Source: Erythrobacter sp.
GTDB lineage: Bacteria; Pseudomonadota; Alphaproteobacteria; Sphingomonadales; Sphingomonadaceae
Direction of reading: 5' to 3'
DNA length: 64,000 nt
Assembly: GCA_019739335.1 (NCBI GenBank)
Contig: CP073261.1
Coordinates: forward strand, 3,152,001 to 3,216,000
Part shown: positions 35,169-43,292 of the stretch, one piece after another
How the letters are laid out: each line of letters begins with the position of its first letter
Position numbering within the stretch: the first letter of the stretch is position 1
Notes under the pieces: generated by a model
What the model saw: only the letters and a program-made list of their open reading frames with translations
The model's database searches: none
Told to the model about the DNA's origin: nothing
Translations under genes and position numbers: made by a program

Positions 35169-36479
35169 CTATTCGGGCGAGACCGTCAGGCTCTGTTCGG
35201 GACCCCAGACCTTCAGCAGCCCTTCCTCGGCATCGGCCTGGATCGCCGCCACCCGCCAGATGTAGGTCCCTGGTGCCAGCCCGGTAATCACCGTGGCGCT
35301 GCCCGGAAGGGCCAGTTCGTCGTACAGCGGCGTGGCGGCCTCACCTTCGCGCCAAAGCTGGAAAGCGAAATGGGTAACGCCCTCCCCCTGCGGCAGCCAT
35401 GCGAAACGGAAGCCGTCCGCCAGTGGCGAGGCCTCGACTGTCGCTTCCACTCCAAGCCGCTTGCGCCGGAAAGAGAAAGTCTCGGAAAGACCTTCCACGC
35501 CGCTGGCAGCAATTCCGCGCGCACGGACGAAATAGCGCCCGTCTTCCAGCCTGGAAAACACGGTATCGCCATCGGCAGATACATCCTCGGCCAGCATTTC
35601 AAGAAAGCCCGCATCGCGCGCAATCTGGGTGCGCGATTCCTGCGCACCGGGTGGAGGCGTGACGGCAAAAGCCACCACTTCTTCCGTCTGCACCGCTCCC
35701 GGCGCGGCAATTGCAGCGGGAGGAAGCAGCAGTTCGGGCGCGCTCAGCCCTGCCTCACGCGCAGCAATGCCATACCCTTCGCCCGTCAGCCGCTCGTCTT
35801 CGGAGCGTTCGACCCAGACGGCACCCTCGATCACTTCGGTGGTGCCCAGCCCCGAAGCCTCGTCAAAACTCACCCGGTACTCGGTACCGCGCACCGCTGT
35901 GACCGCTACCGGCGTGCTGGTGCGGAACCGCTCGTCGCCGCGCAGGGTCGGTGCCTGCACCTCGCCGCGCCCGTTGAGAATGCGGAATTCCACATCGCGC
36001 AGGTCGCGCAGGGCATAGACCCGTGCCCGCTCCAGCCGGGCGTGGGAATTGGATGGCAGGGCAATCGCTGCGCCGTCAGGCGACTGGAAGGTGACAAAGC
36101 CACCCGCCCCCGTGCGGATCACTGCGCCTTCGGAAAGCGGCGCGCCGATTACAGGAGCCGCTCCGTCGATCGTCACCGGTCCGGAAAAGCTGCGCACCAC
36201 CAGCCCGGCAGGCCGCCACGCCAGCAGGTCGCGCGGCAGCAGCAATCGCGTGCCGACCGGAATGCGGCGGACATTGGTGATACGGTTGAGGCGCGTGATC
36301 GCGGCGAGCGAATCGCCGCGTTTGAGGAAACGCTGCTGGACCGATATCAGCGTGTCTCCAGGCTCCATATGATAGGTGATATAGCCATCGGTCGCTTGTG
36401 CCTGCGCACCGGATGCGAGCGCTACCGAAGCGAACAGCAAGGCCGCCAGCCCCATCCGTGCTTCAGCCATCATGCGCAT
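35169..36479 (-). CDS. Secreted LysM and FecR domain protein
   Basis: 436 residues from ATG 36479, which has a GGGGGAG ribosome site 9 bases upstream and a signal peptide (cleavage after GAQA, residue 27); a longer frame upstream has neither. LysM at about 33-85 (MEPGDTLISVQQRFLKRGDS) binds peptidoglycan. A FecR domain follows at about 95-230 (PVAVTAVRGTEYRVSFDEA), and the C-terminus has fibronectin-III-like segments (AWLPQGEGVTHFAFQLW). It ends 35 bases before the CHASE2 kinase start; FecR plus CHASE2 combinations are recurrent in sensing operons. The signal sensed is unknown. Confidence 0.85.
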   Translation of the reverse strand: MRMMAEARMGLAALLFASVALASGAQAQATDGYITYHMEPGDTLISVQQRFLKRGDSLAAITRLNRITNVRRIPVGTRLLLPRDLLAWRPAGLVVRSFSGPVTIDGAAPVIGAPLSEGAVIRTGAGGFVTFQSPDGAAIALPSNSHARLERARVYALRDLRDVEFRILNGRGEVQAPTLRGDERFRTSTPVAVTAVRGTEYRVSFDEASGLGTTEVIEGAVWVERSEDERLTGEGYGIAAREAGLSAPELLLPPAAIAAPGAVQTEEVVAFAVTPPPGAQESRTQIARDAGFLEMLAEDVSADGDTVFSRLEDGRYFVRARGIAASGVEGLSETFSFRRKRLGVEATVEASPLADGFRFAWLPQGEGVTHFAFQLWREGEAATPLYDELALPGSATVITGLAPGTYIWRVAAIQADAEEGLLKVWGPEQSLTVSPE

Positions 36480-36727
36480 CGATTGAAACTCCCCCTTTGC
36501 AGCCAAGGTTACGCCTTCTCGCCAGTGAGATGCAAGGCAGCAAAGTGCCGCGCCGGAGGCCCCGTCTTGCCCCCAGCACCTCGCGGAAGGGCGAGCATGC
36601 GAGAACGGGACGCTCCGGCGCGAACATGAAGGTTCCGGTATGCTTGCAATCCCTGCGACCACGGACAGGTGCGACCCTGAAGGACCCGATCGGGATTCTG
36701 GCGTGGAACAGTCAATCACCAGGGGGG

Positions 36728-36910
36728 CTAGTGAGCGCCTGCGCCGTCCGGAGACAAGACCGTCTGGGTGGACGATCCCGCAGCCTCTGCCGGGCCGCTT
36801 GAAAGTGCATTGGCGGCGAGAAAACAGCCGATTACGATCAGCGCGCAGACAGCGACGCCAATTCGCAACTTGGTAAGCGGTGGGCGGTGACCCTCTGCCG
36901 AACCAATCAT
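36728..36910 (-). CDS. Small hypothetical membrane protein
   Basis: A 60-residue ORF with ATG 36910 preceded by TTGGAGG at good spacing. One hydrophobic segment (LRIGVAVCALIVIGCFLAANAL, about residues 15-36) is flanked by a basic N-terminus, so it is probably a single-pass inner-membrane or exported peptide. It sits between the FecR operon and bchI, divergent from bchI, with the PpsR site in the shared region. No homologue recognised. Confidence 0.5.
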   Translation of the reverse strand: MIGSAEGHRPPLTKLRIGVAVCALIVIGCFLAANALSSGPAEAAGSSTQTVLSPDGAGAH

Positions 36911-37106
36911 TGTCGCGCCTCCAACGCCATAAAATACTGATCCTGCAAATAGCAGCGGTCCCAAGGGGACCCGAGTAAACATTTGTAAACCACATCCTGC
37001 CGGGCAAGACCGTGATGCGGAACCGGGGTAGCGCAATCCGATCGCCTGAATTGCCTGCCGAGGAACAATTCTGATCGCAATCTGCGCTTGCCCTGACGCG
37101 CGATAC

Positions 37107-37124
37107 TGTCCAGATAAGCTGACA
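37107..37124 (+). promoter_or_regulatory. PpsR/CrtJ-type operator upstream of bchI
   Basis: TGTCCAGATAAGCTGACA is an exact TGT-N12-ACA palindrome, the known PpsR/CrtJ binding consensus, ending 1 base before the bchI GTG start. It fits repression of the bchIDO operon under oxygen. Confidence 0.75.
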
Positions 37125-37125
37125 C

Positions 37126-38127
37126 GTGAGCAGATTTCCTTTCTCCGCAATCGTCGGTCAGGACGAGATGAAGCTGGCGCTGCTGGTGGCGGCGGTCGAT
37201 CCGGCTATCGGCGGGGTGATGGTGTTCGGCGATCGTGGCACCGGCAAGAGCACCGCCGCCCGCGCGCTGGCCGCGCTGCTGCCGCCGATCTCGGTGGCGG
37301 AGGATTGCCGCTACGGCTGCAAGCCTGAACAGGCGGGCACCTGCCCCGATCCCTGCACTTCGAAGCGAGCCCGCAAGGTGGCTGTGCCTTTCGTCGATAT
37401 GCCGCTGGGTGCGACCGAGGACCGGGTGCTGGGCGCGCTCGATCTGGAACGGGCGCTTCGCTCTGGCGAAAAGGCGTTCGAGCCGGGGCTGCTCGCCAAG
37501 GCGCACCGCGGGTTCCTTTATATCGACGAAATCAACCTGCTCGAAGACCACCTGGTGGACCTGCTGCTCGATGTCGCGGCATCGCGCGAAAACGTGGTCG
37601 AGCGTGAGGGGCTGTCGGTGCGCCACCGCGCGGCCTTCGTGTTGATCGGCAGCGGCAATCCCGAAGAGGGCGAGTTGCGCCCGCAATTGCTCGATCGCTT
37701 CGGCCTGTCGGTGGAAGTGCGCACGCCCAAGGCCATCGAGGATCGCGTCGAAATCATGCGCCGTTGCGGCGCGCAGGAGCGTGATCCTGCGGGTTTTGCG
37801 GAATCGTGGCAGGCCGAAGAAGCCAAGGTGGTGCAGCAGATCGCGCGGGGGCAGGCGCGGCTGGCGAAGCTGGACGTGCCCGACGACGTGCTCGCCGATG
37901 CCGCGCACCTCTGCGTGGCGGTGGGGGCAGACGGACTGCGCGGCGAATTGACGCTGATGCGCTCCGCCCGCGCGCTGGCGGCATTGCGCGGCGCGAAGGC
38001 GGTGCGGCGCGAGCATCTCACCGCGATTGCCCCGCTGGCGCTGCGCCATCGCCTGCGCCGCGACGTGCTCGACGAAACCGGATCGACCGTGCGGATCGAG
38101 CGGGCGATCACCGAACTGTTCGGATGA
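37126..38127 (+). CDS. bchI: Magnesium chelatase ATPase subunit I
   Basis: A 333-residue AAA+ ATPase that drives Mg insertion into protoporphyrin IX with BchD and BchH. Walker A is GDRGTGKST (35-43), Walker B LYIDEINLL (131-139), and the characteristic Cys-rich insert DCRYGCKPEQAGTCPDPC lies between them. Start GTG 37126 follows the PpsR site. Its stop overlaps bchD (ATGA). First gene of bchIDO. Confidence 0.96.
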   Translation: MSRFPFSAIVGQDEMKLALLVAAVDPAIGGVMVFGDRGTGKSTAARALAALLPPISVAEDCRYGCKPEQAGTCPDPCTSKRARKVAVPFVDMPLGATEDRVLGALDLERALRSGEKAFEPGLLAKAHRGFLYIDEINLLEDHLVDLLLDVAASRENVVEREGLSVRHRAAFVLIGSGNPEEGELRPQLLDRFGLSVEVRTPKAIEDRVEIMRRCGAQERDPAGFAESWQAEEAKVVQQIARGQARLAKLDVPDDVLADAAHLCVAVGADGLRGELTLMRSARALAALRGAKAVRREHLTAIAPLALRHRLRRDVLDETGSTVRIERAITELFG

Positions 38128-39800
38128 GCGGCGCGGCAGGCCCGCTGGCCGAGGCGATGCTGGCCGCGCGGCTGTTCCTGCTGGCCCCCCAATCGCTCGG
38201 CGGCATGGTGCTGCGCGGCGGTGGCCCGGCGCGGGACCTGGTGCTCGACACGATCCGCGCCGCCATCCCCACCCGCCGCATTCCGCCGCATGTCGATGAA
38301 GCGCGGCTACTCGGCGGAATCGATATCGTCGCCAGCCTCAGCGCCGGGAAGCCGGTGGAGCAGCGCGGCCTGCTCAGCGAAGCAGCGGGCAGCGCGCTGA
38401 TCGCGCCGATGGCCGAACGGATGGATGACGGGCTGGCCGGGAGGCTGGCGCAGGCGATGGACGCGCGCGCCGGATTTGCGCTGGTGCTGCTCGACGATGG
38501 GATCGCTGCCGATGAGCGCCCCCCCGCGTGCCTGAGCGACCGCGTAGCCTTCATTTGCGATCTGTCACAGACTGCCTCGCTCGATGTTGAAGCAGCATCC
38601 AGCGGCGCAATCCCGCTGACGGGAGTCGCCCCCCCCGGCGACGACGTACTTACCACCCTCGCCAGCGTCGCCAGCGCATTGGGCATCGACTCCGCTCGCC
38701 CCCTGCTGTTCGCCCTCAACGCAGCCAGAGCCAACGCCGCGCTCTCGGGTCGCCGCGAAATCGCCCAGCCCGATATCACCGCCGCCGCCCGCCTCGTGCT
38801 CGCCCCCCGCGCCACGCGGATCCCCGAAGCACCGCCCGCCGATGAGCCTGACCAAGCACCACCGCCCCCTCCCCCGCCCGAAAACGAAGGTGACGGCCAA
38901 AACCAGCAGACGCAGCAGGACATTCCCGAAGATCTCGTTCTAGAAGCCGCGCTGGCCGCGATCCCGCCCGATGTGCTCGAAATGATCGCCGGAGACCGCG
39001 CCAGACGCGGTGCGCAGGGTGGCGGTGGCGGAAGGCGGACGAAATCGAAACTGCGCGGCAAGCCGCTCGGCGCGCGTCCCGGCCTGCCGCGCGGCGGGGC
39101 AAGGCTGGCGCTGATCGACACGCTGCGTGCCGCCGTTCCGTGGCAACCGCTACGCCACCGCGAGTCGGGCGAATCCCGGCTGATCGTGCGCAAGGACGAT
39201 CTGCGCATTCGCCGGTTTGAGGAACGCGCCGCCACCGTCACGGTGTTCTGCGTCGATGCCTCCGGCTCCGCCGCCGCCGCGCGGCTGGCCGAGGCGAAAG
39301 GCGCGGTCGAACTGATTCTCGCGCAGGCCTATGTCAAACGCAGCGAAGTAGCGCTGATCGCCTTTCGCGGGGCGGATGCCGAATTTCTGCTGCCCCCCAC
39401 CCGCTCGCTCACCCGCGCCCGCCGCGCGCTGGCGGGGCTTCCGGGCGGTGGCGGCACTCCGCTGGCATCGGGTCTTGCGCTCGCCCGCGAACTGGGCACC
39501 ACCATCGCTGCACGCGGCAACACGCCGTTCCTCGTTTTCCTCACTGACGGCAGCGCCAACATTGCCGCCGATGGCACACCGGGCCGCCAGCGCGCGGGAG
39601 AAGATGCCCGCGCCGCTGCCCGCGCCATTGCCGCCAGCGGGCTGGACGCGCTGGTGATCGACATCGCCCCGCGCCCGCGCCCCGAAGCGCAGGAGATCGC
39701 CCGCACCATGCAGGCGCGCTACCTGCCGCTGCCGTTTGCCGACGCCAAGGCGCTGAGCAAGATCGTGCTTTCCGCCCAGCCCGAAGCGGCGACCGCATGA
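38124..39800 (+). CDS. bchD: Magnesium chelatase subunit D
   Basis: 558 residues from ATG 38124. An inactive AAA-like N-terminal half resembles BchI, then an acidic proline-rich linker (DEPDQAPPPPPPPENEGD, about 235-252), then a von Willebrand A domain with the MIDAS motif CVDASGSAAAARLAEAKGAV. The BchD ring pairs with the BchI hexamer as the motor of Mg chelatase. Both ends overlap neighbours as ATGA. An upstream open frame over bchI is not part of the gene. Confidence 0.95.
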   Translation: MSGAAGPLAEAMLAARLFLLAPQSLGGMVLRGGGPARDLVLDTIRAAIPTRRIPPHVDEARLLGGIDIVASLSAGKPVEQRGLLSEAAGSALIAPMAERMDDGLAGRLAQAMDARAGFALVLLDDGIAADERPPACLSDRVAFICDLSQTASLDVEAASSGAIPLTGVAPPGDDVLTTLASVASALGIDSARPLLFALNAARANAALSGRREIAQPDITAAARLVLAPRATRIPEAPPADEPDQAPPPPPPPENEGDGQNQQTQQDIPEDLVLEAALAAIPPDVLEMIAGDRARRGAQGGGGGRRTKSKLRGKPLGARPGLPRGGARLALIDTLRAAVPWQPLRHRESGESRLIVRKDDLRIRRFEERAATVTVFCVDASGSAAAARLAEAKGAVELILAQAYVKRSEVALIAFRGADAEFLLPPTRSLTRARRALAGLPGGGGTPLASGLALARELGTTIAARGNTPFLVFLTDGSANIAADGTPGRQRAGEDARAAARAIAASGLDALVIDIAPRPRPEAQEIARTMQARYLPLPFADAKALSKIVLSAQPEAATA

Positions 39801-40699
39801 GCGGGGCGCTGAACTGGGAGCGCGACGGACGAAACTGGCCGCACCGCGAGGCATCGCAGTTCGTCAAGGCGGGCGGGCTGGACTGGCATGTGCAGCGCAT
39901 GGGCAGTGGCCCCGAACTGCTGCTGCTGCACGGCACCGGGGCCTCCGCGCATAGCTGGCGCGCAGCGATGGAACTGCTGGCAGCAAACTTCACCCTGACG
40001 GTTCCCGACCTGCCCGGCCATGGCTTCACCAGCGGGCAACTGCGCGGCGGGGCGAGCCTGCCGAACGTCACCGCCGCGCTCGCCGCCTTGCTGGCCGAAT
40101 TGGGCGTCACGCCCGCCTTGGTCGCAGGCCATTCCGCAGGCTCTGCCATCGCGCTGGAATATGCCCGCCGAACCAGCCCCGCGCTCCCCGTGGTCGGCTT
40201 CAGCCCGGCGATCATGCCCTTTCCCGGCTTGGCCGCGCGGCTGTTTCCGGCGATGGCGAAGGTGCTGTTCGTCAATCCGCTCGTCCCGCGAATATTCGCC
40301 GCCACCGCGCGGATTCCGGGTGAGACCGGGCGGTTCCTGCGCCGCGCCACCGGCTCGGCCGTCGCTCCCGCTGACCTCGCTTGCTATCAAGTGCTGATGG
40401 GCAATGCGCGCCATTGCGAAGGCGCGCTGGCGATGATGGCGAACTGGGATCTCGACGCTTTCTCCGCCAGCCTCAAGGACATACCCAATCCGGTGCTGTT
40501 GGTACACGGACGCAAGGACAAGGCCGTGCCCACCGGCTCGGTCGAAGCCGCCGCCGCGCGGCTGCCCCATGCGCGGCTGGAACTGCTGCCCGATCTGGGG
40601 CACCTTGCGCACGAGGAAGCGCCCGATGCGGCGGCGCGGCTGATTACCCTGTTTGCGCGCGAACAGGGCGTGTTGCAGGCACTGGAGGCAAGCCAATGA
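39797..40699 (+). CDS. bchO: Magnesium chelatase accessory alpha/beta hydrolase
   Basis: A 300-residue alpha/beta hydrolase with HGTGASAHSW (oxyanion loop), the nucleophile elbow GHSAGSAIALEYARR and VLLVHGRKDKAVP near the end. BchO is found with bchI and bchD in photosynthesis clusters and is required for, or aids, bacteriochlorophyll synthesis; its chemistry is not settled. It overlaps bchD and the small ORF after it by ATGA. Confidence 0.92.
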   Translation: MSGALNWERDGRNWPHREASQFVKAGGLDWHVQRMGSGPELLLLHGTGASAHSWRAAMELLAANFTLTVPDLPGHGFTSGQLRGGASLPNVTAALAALLAELGVTPALVAGHSAGSAIALEYARRTSPALPVVGFSPAIMPFPGLAARLFPAMAKVLFVNPLVPRIFAATARIPGETGRFLRRATGSAVAPADLACYQVLMGNARHCEGALAMMANWDLDAFSASLKDIPNPVLLVHGRKDKAVPTGSVEAAAARLPHARLELLPDLGHLAHEEAPDAAARLITLFAREQGVLQALEASQ

Positions 40700-40884
40700 A
40701 CAGCGTCGGCGAAAACTTCGGCTGGATCGAAATCCTTTTCACCGCCTCCATTGCGCTCGGCTTCGGCTTCTACCAGCTGTGGTCGGTCAACCGCGAGATT
40801 GCCCGCGAAAAGCAAGCCAAACGCGAGGACTCAGCGCCCAGCGCGGGGCATCCGGTAGGGGAGCATGAACTGGACGACCGGTGA
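40696..40884 (+). CDS. Small membrane protein after bchO
   Basis: A 62-residue ORF coupled to bchO by an ATGA overlap. One hydrophobic helix (IEILFTASIALGFGFYQLWSV, about 11-31) is followed by a charged tail, suggesting a single-pass inner-membrane protein with N-terminus out. Its last 54 bases run into the 3' end of crtC on the opposite strand. No function known; the position suggests association with bacteriochlorophyll synthesis. Confidence 0.6.
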   Translation: MNSVGENFGWIEILFTASIALGFGFYQLWSVNREIAREKQAKREDSAPSAGHPVGEHELDDR

Positions 40885-41754
40885 AGCGAAGCGATCGAGA
40901 TCGAGGCTTTCCTGCACCGCCACTGCCGCTTCGCCGAACAGCCGCGTCTTGAGCGTGGAGCGGGCGTAGAACGGCGCATCCTCCCAGGTCTTGATCACGC
41001 TGGCATGGCCGCGATCGGCGCGGGTCTTGCGCTCCATCTGCCACAATGTGTTGGGCAAAGGCGCGACCAGCGGGGGCTCCTCGATCTGCGGCATCCCATC
41101 CGCGCCGAAGCGCAGCGCGCTGGCGAAATGCGATCCATCCCGCCGTACCCCTTCGTAGCAGACCACCCCGCCTTTTGCGGTATGCGCACGCGACCAGTGC
41201 CAGACGCGGAAGCCCTTTTCGAGCGACTCGCTGCCGAAATTCGAATCGAGATAGGCCCCGCCCTGCCAGCGCAGCCCCGGCTTTTGCATGTCCACCTCGA
41301 TCCGTGCGCGCGGTGCAAGACAGTGCCAGCGATGGCGCGACTGCGGATCGAGCGCGAAAGCGACCCCGTTCAGCGCTTCGGGAATGATGCGAATCTTGCC
41401 GCGCACCGGGCGCTGCCACGGGTTGAACAGCCGCTTGTCCCGCTCGACAATGTCGATTTCCAGCGCCTCTCCGGTCCAGCGCAGGCTGCTCGGCCCGATG
41501 GCGAGCAGATCGGCATCACGCGCCACCGCGCGGCTCGGACGTTCGGTCATCGTCCAGCGGGCGCGAGGGCCGTAGAGCGCCACGTTGAGTGCCGCATGAT
41601 CGAGCGGATCGCGGCGCCCGCTGGCCTTGTAATAGGGCGAGAATACGCTGCCCAGAAAGGCGATGATCGTCAGCCCGTGGCGTCCGTCGTCGCTGAGCGC
41701 ATCGACATACCACCAGCCGTAGCCGCCGGGCGGGACCTCCGCGTCGAAGCGAGG
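40831..41754 (-). CDS. crtC: Hydroxyneurosporene synthase / carotenoid 1,2-hydratase (5' end uncertain)
   Basis: Sequence from about RFDAEVPPGGYGWWYVDALS onward (near 41754) is CrtC-like to the end, including FLGSVFSPYYKASGR and DSNFGSESLEKGFRVWHWSR. CrtC hydrates the psi end of acyclic carotenoids on the spheroidene/spirilloxanthin route. The frame has no ATG, GTG or TTG between 42039 and the CrtC region, so the coordinate given is where the homology begins, not a start. Starting at ATG 42039 would overlap crtD by 370 bases out of frame, which is implausible. Either a frameshift (biological or in the sequence) or an unusual start is involved. CrtD's last 25 residues read across this same DNA. 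Confidence 0.75.
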   Translation of the reverse strand, partial: PRFDAEVPPGGYGWWYVDALSDDGRHGLTIIAFLGSVFSPYYKASGRRDPLDHAALNVALYGPRARWTMTERPSRAVARDADLLAIGPSSLRWTGEALEIDIVERDKRLFNPWQRPVRGKIRIIPEALNGVAFALDPQSRHRWHCLAPRARIEVDMQKPGLRWQGGAYLDSNFGSESLEKGFRVWHWSRAHTAKGGVVCYEGVRRDGSHFASALRFGADGMPQIEEPPLVAPLPNTLWQMERKTRADRGHASVIKTWEDAPFYARSTLKTRLFGEAAVAVQESLDLDRFASPVVQFMLPYRMPRAGR

Positions 41755-43229
41755 TCTTGCAGCACTGTGTTCGCCGCCAGCTGCCCGGACAAGGCGGCCA
41801 TCGGCACCCCGGCCCCCGGATGGGTACTTCCACCCGCGCAGTAAAGCCCAGGGATCCGCGTCCGCGTGCCCTGCCGGAGGAAGGACGCCGCCCAGCCGCG
41901 CGAGGCCCGTCCATAGATCGCTCCGCCGGTCGAGGGCAAAAGCGCGTTGAATTCGTTCGGCGTCAGCAGGTGCTGCTCCAGCGGGTCCTCCAGCTCCAGC
42001 CCGCAGCGCGCGAGGCTCGCTCTCATGGCCGATGTGCATTGCTCTCTCTCCTGCGGTGAATAGGTGTGGGTGTCGCCGTTGGCGGGCGCATTGACGATTA
42101 TCTGGAGCCGTTCTCGGCCCTGCGGTTCTGCGCCGCTCCCGGCTTCACGATCCTGCGCGCAGACATAGACGGTGGGATCGGCGGGCGGCCTGCCGCTGGC
42201 AATATCGGCGAATTCGCGCGGATAATCGGGCGAGAAGAACACGTTGTGCCGTTTGAGCGGAAAGCCGCTGGTCTTGGCATGGGCGAGCCAGACCATCGCC
42301 GACAGCGAACGGGCCTTGGGCTTGATCGGGCGCACCGCGCGGCGCGCATCGTCGCCAAAAGCACCGTCGGCCAAGGCGGCGGGATCGGCGTTGACGATCA
42401 CCCGGTCCGCGGCGAGCCGTTCGCCGGTAGCGAGGATTACGCCCGACACGATGCTCCCGCTTGTCTCGATCCGCGAAACGCGCGTGCCGAAGCGGTAGCT
42501 TGCGCCCTGCCCCTGGCCCAGCCTTTGCAACGCCCCGGCAAGCGCACTCAGCCCACCGTCGATCAGCCAGACACCCTGCGACTCGACGTGGGCGATAAGC
42601 ATCAGCGTGGCGGGCGAGGCGAAGGGGGAAGATCCGCAATAGGTGGAATAGCGAGCAAACAACTGGCGCAGTCGCGGATCGGCGAAGTGTTCGCCGAGCA
42701 CTTTCCACAGGTTCTCGTAGGGGCGGATCGCGTGCAGGTCGCCTAGCCGCGACAGGCCGATGCGCCACATCAGCGGGACTGGCCAGTGAACCTTGCCCTG
42801 CCGCAGCAGGCTCTTGTCGAGAATGGTGAAGATGCGCGCGGCCTCGGCACGGAAGGCGCGATAGCCGCGTGCAGCCTGCGCACCGGCGAAATCTCCGATG
42901 GCATCCTCGCTCCGGGCAGGATCGGCGAACAGGTCGAGTCGCTCGTCCGTCGACCACGCATGGCGGGCCAGCGTTTCGGCGGGCCGGGCGTTGACGTGGT
43001 CGGCCAGTTCAGAACCGCAGGCGCGGAAAATATCGTCGAACACGTCGCGCAGGGTAAAGACCGTCGGCCCCGCGTCGATCTCCGCGCCATCCACCGACAA
43101 TTGCCGCGCCTTGCCTCCGGGATGCGCTTCCTTCTCCAGCACCGTTACCCGGCACCCGCGCGCGGCCAGCAGTGCGGCAGCAGTCAGCCCGCCGATACCT
43201 GCTCCGATAATCGCGACATGCTCCGGCAC
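41670..43229 (-). CDS. crtD: Methoxyneurosporene dehydrogenase (carotenoid 3,4-desaturase)
   Basis: A 519-residue phytoene-desaturase-family flavoprotein. FAD-binding IIGAGIGGLTAAALLAARG is at residues 6-24 and the C-terminal motif GLYCAGGSTHPGAGVPMAALSGQ near 465-487. It adds the 3,4 double bond to hydroxylated carotenoids. Start GTG 43229 is preceded by GGAGGG. The normal family end is about LQDLAS; the following 25 residues read through the beginning of crtC. It is divergent from crtF and should form a crtDC operon. Confidence 0.92.
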   Translation of the reverse strand: MPEHVAIIGAGIGGLTAAALLAARGCRVTVLEKEAHPGGKARQLSVDGAEIDAGPTVFTLRDVFDDIFRACGSELADHVNARPAETLARHAWSTDERLDLFADPARSEDAIGDFAGAQAARGYRAFRAEAARIFTILDKSLLRQGKVHWPVPLMWRIGLSRLGDLHAIRPYENLWKVLGEHFADPRLRQLFARYSTYCGSSPFASPATLMLIAHVESQGVWLIDGGLSALAGALQRLGQGQGASYRFGTRVSRIETSGSIVSGVILATGERLAADRVIVNADPAALADGAFGDDARRAVRPIKPKARSLSAMVWLAHAKTSGFPLKRHNVFFSPDYPREFADIASGRPPADPTVYVCAQDREAGSGAEPQGRERLQIIVNAPANGDTHTYSPQEREQCTSAMRASLARCGLELEDPLEQHLLTPNEFNALLPSTGGAIYGRASRGWAASFLRQGTRTRIPGLYCAGGSTHPGAGVPMAALSGQLAANTVLQDLASTRRSRPAATAGGMSMRSATTDATG

Positions 43230-43274
43230 CCGGTAGCCCTCCAGATGGAAGATGATTGACCTTTACACGCCATC

Positions 43275-43292
43275 TGTCCAGTTGATTGGACA
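43275..43292 (+). promoter_or_regulatory. PpsR/CrtJ-type operator between crtD and crtF
   Basis: TGTCCAGTTGATTGGACA is a perfect TGT-N12-ACA palindrome (inner CCA...TGG also symmetric) in the crtD/crtF divergent gap. Its last base is the A of the crtF ATG, so one site could repress both transcripts. Confidence 0.75.

Noticed and set aside
36480-36727. Possible gene in the gap between the FecR gene and the small membrane-protein gene
   Set aside because: Frames of up to about 78 codons exist but lack a ribosome site or recognisable sequence; nothing was called.
36480-37007. N-terminal extension of the LysM/FecR protein
   Set aside because: ATG 36479 has a good ribosome site and signal peptide; the extension is unlike any domain.
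40831-42039. crtC starting at ATG 42039
   Set aside because: This would place 95 residues without CrtC likeness inside crtD in another frame.
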